From assembly GCA_004835665.1 (NCBI GenBank), contig RBKR01000012.1, forward strand, positions 1 through 64,000: DNA of 64,000 nucleotides, written 5' to 3'. The notes beneath the pieces were generated by a model, which had not been told where the DNA came from, made no database searches, and was given only the letters and a program-made list of their open reading frames with translations. How positions within the stretch are numbered: the stretch's first letter is position 1; the number at the start of each line of letters is the position of its first letter. This document shows, in pieces, positions 42,296-53,517 of the stretch. This stretch comes from Phoma sp. XZ068. Its lineage: Eukaryota > Ascomycota > Dothideomycetes > Pleosporales > Didymellaceae. Both the position numbers and the translations under genes were made by a program.

Positions 42296-42539
42296 ATCGT
42301 AAGGCTGTTTCATATGTTGCTACACATAATCTTATAAAATGGTGTATCAGTGTCTTCATTCAAGCATAAGAATTGGAACTGCTATATGCTGGTGTTCATT
42401 ATCTGCTTTGCTTCAGCTTCAGGTGCTTTTCGGCACACCTTGTGCATCTCATGACTGAGCGAAACTGAAGGTGGCCCATGGCGTTGATGGCTCCCCACAC
42501 CCTCATCTTGGCCGTAGACGTGGGCAAACCCGCCTGACG

Positions 42540-43350
42540 ATATCTTTGGAGTAAGCTTGGCTGTTTCCTTTCTAGTCACATATCCCACTGGATGGTTCAG
42601 AGATGATCTGGGAGGCGCATGGCTTCGAGAGGTCTTCTATCGTCAGACCAAAGCCAAAGCTCGGCAGCCACAGAGGGTTCTCATCACCGATGGCATGTCT
42701 CACATTTCTCAACGGAACTCATTGACTATTGTGATTAAAACAAGATGCTACTGGCAGTGTTTCCAACTTGTCCTACCCATACTTTATTGTCACTTGACGT
42801 TATAATTTGCATATACCGTGAATCTTATTAAGGTATGAGGCAAGAGCTAGAGCGATACATGGCTAAATAGAGCTTCTTCCGCTTGTTCTGGAACACCTTT
42901 AAGCTCACGTTCTGAATGTGTTCGAAGCCACTGGCTTTTGATTTCGAAATACTAACATTATATGAACCGCTCACTGTCAACGACTTAAATTCGAACCTAG
43001 TCAGCTCTGTTGATTCAAAGTAAGCCTATATAGTTGGTTTAATCATAAAACGCAGGCTCAAGAAGGTGGTAATGAATAAAGCTGATGGTAAAACTAAGCA
43101 GCTTACTCTAGCTTTTCACCACTGTGTCTCGGAGAGCGAGTTGCTAAAGCATGATGGTAAAGCGCCTCAGAAAGCTGTTGCTGGCAAGGAGAAAAGTCAC
43201 ATGCCTGAGAAACTATTCCAACTACAAGAGGACTTGGAGTATGGATAAGCCGCATGGTGGTCGCGAACTGTGCCACTTCCTCCGTGCGCTCTTACCGGAG
43301 ATGAAGCAATGGATGACTATAGCAAGGTTATCGCGGGAGCAATGACAGCG
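42540..43350 (+). pseudogene. Fot-type transposase relic
   Basis: A broken DDE transposase C-terminal half. GWFRDDLGGAWLREVFYRQTKAKA..QRVLITDG (about 42570-42710) matches the second catalytic Asp region of Fot/pogo transposases, and KAPQKAVAGKEKSHMPEKLFQLQEDLEYG (about 43160-43245) matches their tail. Frames change between these parts, and the N-terminal half and terminal repeats are not found. RIP signature is weak here, unlike the 25.4-27.1 kb relic. Confidence 0.6.
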
Positions 43351-43714
43351 TTGACGGTCAGGATATGGAGTTAGGTAGCGTATCTTAGCGAGGAGGGAAT
43401 GCTAACAGCTAGCACCAATGAGCATCGCAAAAGCGTTAAAAGCTTGGCTGACCACTTCTGGGGAAGAGAGTGCTGAGGGGCTTAGGATGGAAGCCAGAGC
43501 TCCTGCAGTTCTCAATGTTCTGGCTAGCCTGGAGTGGGAGTCGGCCGCGTTGACTATCAACATTGTAAACATGAATTAGTCGAGAGGTATTTAGCCGGTC
43601 ATAAAAATAGTAAACTGCTAGCAAAGTCTGCATGATAGTGTTTTTCAACTGTATTGCCTTCAATTCTCAATTGTTCGAGTTGAAGATGAATCATGACTTC
43701 TGCGGTCGTTCCCG

Positions 43715-44320
43715 TCAAATGCCACTTCCACCCCAGACCACCATGTGGCTTCCTCCAATCGTCGGAGTTGCAATTTCACTCATTTCAGCGTGATCTAAAC
43801 GAACCCACAGATCTGCCACACTTCCAGCCGTCATTCGCATCCAGCGAAAGTAACGTTGCCCACCCGCCCACGTGTTCCGTGGAATATGGCCCTCTGCACG
43901 GTAGTCCGCATCTACACATTTGACAGTGGATGGGTCTGACAAGACCTCATCATCAGCAAAGAGGAATATTCGGTGTAATTTGTATTCCGCGTTCATTAGT
44001 TGGCCACCCTCCTCACTATTGTAGAGCTGGTGAAGTTCATCCATGTTGAGGCCGGCTAGGGAAGGATCTGAGCGTGCATCGAGCCGGAAGAGCGATCACA
44101 ATTGTTGAAAGTCAGGATCATCTTCAATGGTTTCAGTCGCTTCCAAAGCTTCCTTATGTGCCGTAGTCTGTATTGTGTGAAGGAGTTGCTCCCATTGTTG
44201 ATCAGAACACTGCCCGTGGCCCATGCGGTAAACTGTGAAACCCCAGTTCTTGTAACTGACGATCTCATCATCTGACAGGAGCCAGAGATCTTACAACCAC
44301 TCTTGAACATCGGTACTCAT
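43715..44320 (-). pseudogene. Uncharacterised ascomycete protein with two nonsense codons
   Basis: From ATG 44320 a 201-codon frame reads MSTDVQEWL, DLWLLSDDEIVSYKNWGFTVYR, SLFRLDARSDPSL, MNAEYKLHRIFLFADDEVL, KCVDADYRAEGHIPRN..GGQRYFRWMRMT and ends TIGGSHMVVWGGSGI. It is interrupted only by TAA at 44293-44291 (expected CAA) and TGA at 44098-44096 (expected TGG), both C:G-to-T:A changes. The pattern resembles a hypothetical-protein family I recall from other fungi, function unknown. With so few lesions, inactivation may be recent. Confidence 0.65.
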
Positions 44321-44764
44321 AACGGGCGCGAAGGTAGCCGTTTTGATGCTCGGACGTATCCAATATAATAAGATGCAATTGCGTCGAAAAATGTCGCTCA
44401 GTCCCTAGTTCGGCTTTGGGGATTTAGTGTGCAGTCAAGGGCTGATGTTTCATGCAGCCACGCAAGGAGGCAAACGGTAGATTGTATAGTGGCGTGTCGA
44501 AGAATTCATCTAGGATCGGAGGACTGTGCGCAGCTGCCTGCGCACGGACAAGTCCTCCGGCCATCCCCCAAGTAACATATCCTTTTCGAAGTAGTGCGGA
44601 TTAGAAGAGCCTCGACACGCATTTTTTGAATTCTAGAGTGCGGTACAGTAAGTCTATCGTCTGTATCGGTACTTATGCCTGTCTAGTAAGAACCAATCTA
44701 ACTAGCATCGCGAGCTTCCGTACGACCTTAATCATATAAATCTACTAATGTATTACGGGACCTC

Positions 44765-46002
44765 CTATGTTACTACTACTGCCTCAATCACACTCTCACT
44801 ACTTACGTCCTTCCTCCAAATACCCTCAATTTTCAAGCCAACACTTTCCAGTAGACCCGCCCACTGACTCTCCGTCCTCTCGCGATTCACCAGCATTGCC
44901 ATCATTGTCCAGTCAAGACTCGTCTGCTGCCACGGCGCTCCAACATCTTCCAGTACATTCTCATTGATCAGAAGCTTTGAATACCCCGGCTTCATTGCAT
45001 CTCGTACGTGACCAAGGATCTTGCGGCACGCTTCATCGTCCCAGTCGTGCAGAACAAGATGCAAGTAATAGGCACGAGCGTGATGGGTGGACTCTGGCTG
45101 AGGCGTAAAGAAGTCGTGCGCTATTGCGGTGATTGAGGTTGAAAGAGGCTGTGGGGATGATTGAGCCTGAGCGACGACAGAAGGCGTGTCTTCTAGAATA
45201 AGGGCGCCTGCAGCTTCCGGGAACCCGGCGTGGAAATGTGAAATATCGCGCCCGAGCCCACCTCCTACATCGACCAGAAGTGGGGAATCGTTGGTTGAGT
45301 GGCCCAGAAGACGCTCTTGCACTGGATAGTAATCTATCCAATTCGGTCGTGCTTTGCCGTAGCCGGTCATGAAGTCGTTGAATGCAGATCCCAGGCGGGC
45401 GTTCTCTTGCAGAATGGCAAAGAAAGGCTTATCGGTCTGTAGTGCATGCTGAACTGGACCGTTGGCGTTGTCTTGAGGCACTTGGTATTTAGTTTTTTCC
45501 AGAAAAGAGGGGAGGTGGTGGAAGGTAGGAATCATGCCTTCGAAGCTATAGATCAAGCCGCCTCGGAGTGTGGGGTCAGAAGTTGCATAGGTAAAGGGCG
45601 TCGCTACGTAAGAGTCTGTTCCAACTTGATTTACAATAGAATAGGCGGCGAGGTGCTTCAGTATTCGTCCTTTGGAATGTTAGCTGAGCACGAAAGCTGC
45701 GTTTTGATATGTGACATGCCGACGAGTAGCGGGTCAGCTGCAGTACCCTTGGCCAGAACCTTGCTATCTTTGGGTTCTTCGTCGAGCTTGTCAAGTAAAC
45801 CGAGATTAAAAGCGGCTTGAAGTGCAGCAGTTCGGGAAGGCTCGCCCCATCCAATGCGTGCCAGCCTTTCAGCAGGGTTCTCCAGGGCCTCGATCAGCTT
45901 GGCAGCTGTAGCTATGAGTTGCTGCCGCTCGGTATCTCCGTTCGACGACTCCCATGCTTGAGCAGCTTCGATAGTTTTCGATACAAGAGTATTGGAAGTC
46001 AT
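44765..46002 (-). CDS. SAM-dependent O-methyltransferase (OMT_2 family)
   Basis: Exons 46002-45720 and 45669-44765 give 395 aa. The 50-bp intron uses a GC donor (GCATGT) with branch-like GCTAAC and joins DPLLV to GRILKHLAAYSIV in frame; no GT donor gives a continuous frame. The N-terminal helical dimerisation part (about 1-120, ARIGWGEPSRTAALQAAFNLGLLDKL) precedes the Rossmann fold. The SAM motif LLVDVGGGLGRD lies at about 225-236, the acid LILEDTPSV follows, and HDWDDE near 302 holds the catalytic His. The architecture is that of fungal secondary-metabolite O-methyltransferases. No synthase gene is adjacent within the window, so its pathway is unknown. Confidence 0.9.
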
Positions 46003-47867
46003 TAGAGCCAGCCAAGCAGCAACGGATGGAGAAGATAGTTTGTGCGATGGCTGTGATGAGAACTGTATTATGCAATAATTGATTGCCCGCTTGCCCTTCA
46101 AGTTGCGCCGACGTAATCTGAAGACCTTTAGACGAGGGACGGATCGAGAACACTTGTGAAATATATACCGTAACAAATGTATGTGCCAAGATAAGCGAAT
46201 AGATCTGGCATCTGGAATAGCCCTGGAACGGGCAAGGCTGACGTGAGCAGATAGCATACCTTCGCAAATCCTACGGTATTCTGGCAAGCGTCTCATGCCA
46301 ATTCGGTCATGCAAGGCTTTCATATGGGATGACCTCAGCGCTAACCCGATAAGCGGGTTGCTCTCTGTGGCCGGCCTGATCATGTGAGTCGGCATGGCTG
46401 CGACCAGTGAGTGCTGTCGCAGATATTTACTTCCACGCCTTCAGTCACTCACCTCTTGTCTACAGTCGGCTCAATCCTCTGTCTCGTTCCAGTCTTGACT
46501 CCATCAATTAGAGATTGTGCTCTGTTCGTAATCCATACCATGACCTGGCTTGGGCGGGCCTGTTTCGCAAATGAAAATACCAAGGCTTCGCCCTCGCACT
46601 CCTAGAGGATGTAGTAGCAACGTAAAAAGCAACACCAAGGTACCTAGGTAATGACAGAACGCGATAACAACGCTCAGAACTACTAGGCACACAAAAACAC
46701 AGCCCAAAAAGCCATTCGGTCACAGGGTGACCACGTCTCCAAATTAATCTTAGACAGAGGGCATAGGACACGCTTACGAACCAGCCACTGAGCACAGGTG
46801 AAGCCACGCGTGCAGCAGCACGTAAATTTCAATTGGTTCCTATCTAATCAGAACAGACACCTGGTATAAGATGTGGCACGTCTTGACACGAAAATTTACG
46901 CATATATACTAACTGCTCATAAATCTATAAGCTTATATAGGTTATCCTCCTCTATTCTCAACCTAATCTATTATATCTTTAAGACTTTATATATCTAGGT
47001 AGCTTGTATTCTAGACTACTATTTTAGTTCTTTTATAAAATTCTACGTAAGATAAGCTTGTATCTACTTCTACACTAAAGTTCTAGTAATATAGATATTA
47101 ACTTGTAACATTTATTGGGATTCTCTCATTACTTGAGAAGGCTATTACTATTACGTAAAATAAAAAACATTATCTACTTTCTTCTACTTCTATCTCTAAT
47201 TCTATTCTATCATAAATAACCTATTCCTTTGTAGACGTAGCCTTACTGTTAATAGCTTGTATAGCAAGAAGATCTTTAGTAATATATCGTTGATAACGAT
47301 ATAGTGGGCAAAAAGTCGTTAGCATTCAAGATGTAAGAACCCTTATCGCGATCGAAGTTTTTCCATGCAAACAACGTCCAATGACAGATGCCTATATGTC
47401 CTCAGCCTTGTAGCAACACCTAATGTATTCTCGAGTGTTAAACGCACCAAACAGGTAGTGCATTGCTAATGCATCTCGCTGAAAAAAGACTAAGGGTTAT
47501 CTGGCTCCTCGGAGCCTTCTTTGTCATATCAGAGGCAGGCTAATGAACAATATCTTCTTAACGTCATTACCAATACCTAATAGCTTCTAGACACAAGCGG
47601 TATGCCCAGCGCCTAATAAATTTATCAAAACAGTTTTGAATGTCTGGAGAGGATCTAATTGGATTGTACGATAAGAGAGAGTTGACCATGGCTAGGACGC
47701 GAATATAAGCGCTGTCATTCGTGGTGGATAAATGCTGCAGAAACGCCAAGAGCTGCAAGCAGCCTCCTGTGAGTGGTACAGGGCCTGCACTCCGTCAGCT
47801 TTCTGATGATAAGATATAGCCATGAGCAGGAGTTCCCTCCTTCCATCAAGCGCGACTTCTTCCAACC
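46003..47867. other. Gene-poor interval with an AT-rich patch
   Basis: No supported gene. At about 46880-47300 composition becomes AT-rich with TpA-rich words, like a short RIP-mutated repeat fragment. Flanking sequence is balanced. Short minus-strand frames at 47567-47975 look like chance. Confidence 0.5.
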
Positions 47868-50039
47868 ATGTTCACCTACAATGCATCGGATCCACGCAAC
47901 TGCTCCTTCCAACCAACATACTTCCAACCTAATCAGGACATCACAGGAATAGGTGTATGTTTCGAACACGGACAACTTCTCAACAATTCTTACTGAGGTG
48001 AATTCAGGTCAGCCTTTCTTGGACCATCACGGCTGGTCTGGCGCTCTGTCTCGTTATCGCGAACTACTTTTTGGCATATCGACCTGACGTAGATCCGCTT
48101 GGCTCGCAAACTCAGAATTCTGAGTATCCAGTGCAATCAACGTTTAGACCGAATCCGATTGATAATCACTTGCTTGGATGGCGTTTAAGGAGATTTGGCC
48201 ACGTCCGTCGTACGACTAGTAGCTTGCAGGTTCAGCTCGCCTACCAAGAACATAAAACCCGGGTGCAACAAGCTCTCACAAAGGTTTGTGACCTTCATCG
48301 TGTGCGCAAATCGCAGTCTGACCTGTCTAGTGTATGCTAACCATGTGCGATTATCAACTGATTACCGGTCTTGCGGTGCTCGTCAGTGGCTACTCTCAAT
48401 TACCATCTGGTATACCTATTGAACATTGGGAGCGGATCATCGATCTGGCCTGGTTTTCAAGTATTACACACCTGTGCTGCCTGACCTTTCTGCGGCAATA
48501 TCTCTACAAAAACCGGAGAACCCAAATCTGGAGGATTACCGGCATGGTTGTCCTAATTACCTTGCTATGCGTTGCTTTAATACCCTCTGCATATTATGTC
48601 GATACAAATGTACATGTACAAAAGGGATCTGGTGGCAATTGGGTTTATTACGAGTCCAGACTCGACTTCGCCAAGTGTTTCTTCCAACGCAGGAGAGATG
48701 GTTTCCGAAGCGACTACTACAACAAGAATGCTTCGGAACTGGATACCAAGAAGCAGGTCGCCATTGTTTCTGCAGTTATATTGATCATTGGCATGACAAA
48801 TCGCATCTGGCGTCTGTTTGAAACATCGACCAATGCCTACAACTCTACGAGACAATGGCTCAATGAACATAGCAAAGCCATCCTACGCTGGATCCAAGAT
48901 CGAACAACATCTACATCAGTAGTACTGACCGCTATTGTCTATCGTCCGATACTCTCCATCTACTTATTATTCCATGTGCTTTTGAAGATCGTGCTCTCGA
49001 AAGCGTTTGAGGTATGCTAGCCCGTTTTGTTATCATCCGTTGTTACTGACACACGAAGATTTGGTGGTTGATGATTGGTTTCTTCTGGGGCTTCACTAAT
49101 CTTATCCCCATCCCAAAATCTGCTGATCGGGAATGGACTTTCGGCCAGGTTGTTGCTGCTCTAATGCTAGTAGCGCCCATGATTACGTTGATAGAAACGC
49201 TGGCTACTAGTAGGTCTAGAGTGAACGCATGTATGAGGGTGACGTAGCTAACGAACACGGCAGCCCTGGCTCCACGTCAATCAAAGACCACTACTCCAAC
49301 TCTCATCTGCAATCCGATCAGGCCAACAGGAACGCCGACGGAGATGCGCCCTAACAGAACAAACTTGATCAGAGAGGACCCCGATTACGATTTCTACAAT
49401 ATGTCACTATCTTTCACGGTGGCAGTATATATCATTACGGCCTTCATTGCTGCAATGAGCCTGTATATTCTGGTAATCAAGGCTTTTTCCGGCGGCGGCA
49501 TGAGGCCTCTGGACATGATGTGGTCAATTTATGGCACTCCTAACCTGCTTCTCCTTATCTACGCCATGGGTTGCATCCTATGCTCACTGCCGATTGATCA
49601 TATGATGCCGACCTCTGCATCTGGCCGAATCATAGTCGGCATATGCAGCTTTTTTCTATATGGTCTCTCAATCGCGGGTGGATTCGTAGCAGGAATAGTT
49701 GGTCTATTTGGCTATTACGGTGTGGCACTCCCATTCGGGGTGTATCTCATACTCCTGGTCCTAGAGCAACTTCTCACGATACAGCCTTCATTGGATGAAG
49801 CAAACATGCTAACAGGTCGTAATGACGGAAGTGCCGTTTCATTGAACAACATACCAGTGTCGTCGACATTGGTAACAGATCTTGCAAGTGGTCACTCCCT
49901 CGCCGCATCTACTGATGGACCCCCGATAATCCAAGCGCACATCGACACTAGTTCTGCTTTCGAACAACCTCAGCGACAGGATACAGAGGCCGATATAGCT
50001 GTCGTGACGTCTGGGATGGCGTGCACGAGCCACATGTAG
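47868..50039 (+). CDS. Multipass membrane protein of unknown function, five exons
   Basis: Exons 47868-47954, 48008-48283, 48331-49011, 49059-49209 and 49264-50039 (introns 53, 47, 47 and 54 bp) give 656 aa. Every junction keeps the frame and uses GTATGT, GTTTGT, GTATGC or GTAGGT donors. About seven to nine hydrophobic segments are visible, including WTITAGLALCLVIANYFLAY, QLITGLAVLVSGYSQL, ITGMVVLITLLCVALIPSAYY, VAIVSAVILIIG, VVAALMLVAPMITLI, FTVAVYIITAFIAAMSLYIL and FCFLYGLS-like stretches. The C-terminal 80 residues are polar. The QLITGLAVL...HWERIIDLAWFSSITHL pattern is typical of a widespread uncharacterised fungal integral membrane family. Substrate and role unknown. Confidence 0.82.
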
Positions 50040-50285
50040 TTACCGCACAGGAGCATAATATCAACTTCGGTCTTTTACAAGGAAGGTTGAATATCTAGTA
50101 AACCAAAACTATACCTTTCAAACCTCCCCTTTCTCGTGGCAACTGTATTCAAAACTCTTGCAGGCTTAGCGCGGTTTAGTATATCCTAGCATTATTACAA
50201 ACCGTGCCCCACTACAGTCTGCACAACATCATTTACGCAGTCCACCACAATCCTTCCGACCAGCAATTTATCCGCACCGCCAAGA

Positions 50286-51126
50286 ATGGCCTACAACCAG
50301 GACGTGGTAGTTAACTGCATCAAGCGACATTACGAGCTTTTGGTGAAAGCAGGCTACCTGGATCCCACAGAAGTCCTCTATCCTCCAGCAGAAGGATGGA
50401 GTGACTCGCAGCTTGTAGTTGACATTCTCCGAGCTTTTGGTCGATCTGAGCAAGTACTCAATCTCCTACGACATCTACCTTATATCAAACAGCTCGACGG
50501 CGACAACAAAGACGAAGTATACTTTGAGACGCGGCATCTTAGCTATCTGCGCGACACTTGGCCGTTTAAATCTCTGACCATGACCGTGGAAGAGTGCCAG
50601 GGAACACAACTTTCCGACAAACTGCTGATGCCGCGTGCTGCAGACTGGCCGGCTGGATTTATTTCGTTGACGCGAGACCAGCATGCGACGTGGTGGATAA
50701 TCGATACTGCGAAAGGTTTGGCGATGCTACCTAGGTATAGACCAACCACCAGAGACCTAATATTTATCCTAGGTATCATACATCCGATAGGACAAAGTTA
50801 CGTGGAGCCACCAGAAGATGAGCCGTGGTTACTGGGGTCTGTCCCACGCAATATTCAAGAATATTTTGACGAAATCTACAACGAAATCGAAGCACTGAAT
50901 ATGGTTCCTTGTCCGAAGGGGGAAAACTCATGGAATAGGACAATCCAGCCGTACATGTGGGACGTCGGAAGTGTATGTTTGTTCTATCTTTGCGAGTTTT
51001 GTGGACGCTCTACTTATGTCTGCGAGTTAGGTTGTGAGTCAAACATTGCGAAAGCATGGCTGGCCTGATAATCTGGACCGAGATGCGTACCTCCAGGAGC
51101 TCAAGGAGGTACATCCGGAAACTTGA
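50286..51126 (+). CDS. Uncharacterised fungal protein, two exons
   Basis: Exons 50286-50972 and 51031-51126 with a 58-bp GTATGT-TAG intron give 260 aa. The splice replaces a Cys-rich read-through with VVSQTLRKHGWPDNLDRDAYLQELKEV, the expected ending for this kind of protein. I recognise only a hypothetical-protein pattern: HYELLVKAGYLD near the start, PPAEGWSD, VEECQGTQLSDKLLMPRAADWPAGFISLTRD and YRPTTRDLIFILGIIHP. There is no signal peptide or membrane span. It lies 246 bp downstream of the membrane-protein gene on the same strand. Function unknown. Confidence 0.75.
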
Positions 51127-51451
51127 CGGAGGTCACTGGGTTGATATTCGGTCGGACACATAGTTCTGAAAAGATACACTACTTTCCAGACACAAGCAAG
51201 CACCTATACTTTCAAGATCAAGATTATTATATGCCTAAGCTGTGTGTTCTTAACCCCTTCTTGCAATCGTAGATTATGACGTGTAATAAAGATAGTTATA
51301 TCGGGTAAAGTATACTCTAATAGAAAAAGTTTCTTAAAGCGATATGCTACTTAATTGTTATACCTACTAAGAAAAAAAACTGTATGATTTCCTGCACGCC
51401 AAGTAACCCCTCTATGTACATTCACACAATCAACGAACTCACTCCACACTA

Positions 51452-53517
51452 TCAAACCTCCCCCTTCTCCCCACCAACAACACGCACCTCCACCGGCGCA
51501 ATCTCCTCACTCCCCATCCTCCCCCTTCTCAACGCCTCCTCAACCGACGCATACACAACCGTAACACCCTTCCCCGCACTCTTCTCAAGCTCCCCCACAT
51601 CCTTGACATCCCACCCAAACCGCGCAAACCTCAGCCTAACTCGCTCGTTCAACCCCACAAATCGCACCCGTACATCCTTTCCCCCAAACTTCTCCACATC
51701 AGAGCATAGATCCTTGAGCGCAGAGAGACCGGTGGTATCGACATTATGTACACCGGTGAGATCCAGCACCACCGTGCGAACCTGGACCGGTTCGTCGACG
51801 ATGGCGGCTTTCGTGCGTAAGCGTGCGGCGCGCTGGGCGCCAGCGACACTCCAGTTGCGGTCGCGGTGGGCGTCGCGGGTGATGGGCTGGCCTGAGTTGT
51901 GGGTCTGGATGAAGTCGAGGCATTGGGATTTGATGCTGTAGGCGTTGAAGAAGAGGATGGGTTGGGTAATGCGGAAGAGTTGGGTGTCGAGGGGGATGAG
52001 GGTTGTGGTTGGGGAGGGGAAAGAGGAGGAAGAAGGGGGAAGGGTGGTGATGCGGCGGACGCGGTGGAACGATGCGAAGAGGAGGTGGTATACTATGCTG
52101 AAACCGACGGCGGTGCCGATGCCGACTTCTGAGGAGACGAAGAGGGTGAGCCAGAAGGCGAGCATGGAGGCGATGAAGTCGACGAGAGAGGTCTTCCAGT
52201 ATCCATAGAAGACCTTCGGCGGGATAACGATGTGCCACACGGCTGTGACGATGATGGCGGCGAGGGTAGCCTTGGGGATCCAGTAGAGCGCCGGGCTGAG
52301 CTTAAAGATGGAGAGGATGACGACGCCGCCGGCGATGACGCCGTACGCAGGGGATTTGACACCCGAGTCCGAGTTGACGGCTGTGCGCGACATGGCGCCG
52401 CCGACGGCCATGGAAGAGAAGAAGGAGTTGAAGAAGTTGGTTGTGCCCAGGTAGACCAGCTCCTGCGCAGCATCGGTGACATAGTTGTTCTTACGGCCGA
52501 AGGCTTTCGCGATAGCGAGGTGTTCCAGCGCAGCGGCGATGAAAGGGGCGATAGATCGGGGGAAGACTTTCTTGATGAGTTCGCCATCGGGCATCTTTGG
52601 TGTCTCGATGCCGTTGGACTTGACCTTGCTCAACGCCCACACCGGATCGTCCCTGTTCTTGTTGATACCATACGACATGCCGGTGAACAGAATTAGCACC
52701 ACGGCACTGCGACCAAGCGCTAGCAGCCAGACAGCCTTGCTCTTCTTGCCCCAACGTTGACCCATCTTCTGCATCAGCACAAGGATGACTATCCCACCAA
52801 GACCTATACCTGTAGTTGCACCATCCCATTGCGGTATCTTGGCGAATATGTCGTGAATGATATTTGCGGTCCCAGTCCGGACGGTGATGCCAAAAAGCGA
52901 GGGAATCTGCCCAAGCATAATGACAATAGCCGCAGCGGAGATGAAACCGCTCAGTACCGGCACCGAGATGAACTCAAGTAGAAAGCCAAGCTTGAGCAAA
53001 CCAATAGCGAGCGAGTATATACCGACAGACATGGCGACTGCAGAGGCGATAGCTTGAGCAGAGTAGCCTTCATGCACGACATCGGCCACAATCTCAGCGG
53101 TGAGCAGCCCCATGAGGGACGTCGGACCCGTCGACAGATCTGTACGTGTTAGTCGTTGTTCGTCAAAGAGTGAGCTAACATACCCTTCGATGTACCCATG
53201 ATGAAAACGAGGAAATTGGGCAGCCAGCTCGACATCAAGCCGTACTCGCCAGGAATGGTTGCAATCTTGGCGTATGCGAGTGACTGCGGGATCAGCAGTA
53301 CGCCAACAGTGATGCCGGCGAGGGTGTCGTTTAGCAGCCATCGCGGATTGTACCGTGGAAGCCAGTGTACGACAGGCACTCGCTCAACGAGATACTGCGC
53401 GGCGACAGAGGGTGCTGCACGGACAGCTTTGCCGCCATAGCGAATGGTGCGGTTAATAGTGATATCAGTGGAAAGGGCGTGAGAAATGCGGCCAGGCATA
53501 CGTTTGAAGTAATCCAT
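51452..53517 (-). CDS. SulP-family sulfate permease with STAS domain
   Basis: Exons 53517-53184 and 53139-51452 (44-bp intron, GTATGT donor) give 673 aa, within the family range. The intron joins FIMGTSK to DLSTGPTSL, the conserved SulP block. About 10-12 membrane spans run from residue 70 to 460, including LAGITVGVLLIPQSLAYAKI (the SulP signature region), FISVPVLSGFISAAAIVIMLGQ and FFNSFFSSMAVGGAMSRTAVN. The C-terminal STAS domain (about 490-650) holds VVLDLTGVHNVDTTGLSALKDL. It should import sulfate or a related anion across the plasma membrane with protons. The sequence is intact. The next gene downstream on this strand is far away. Confidence 0.93.
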
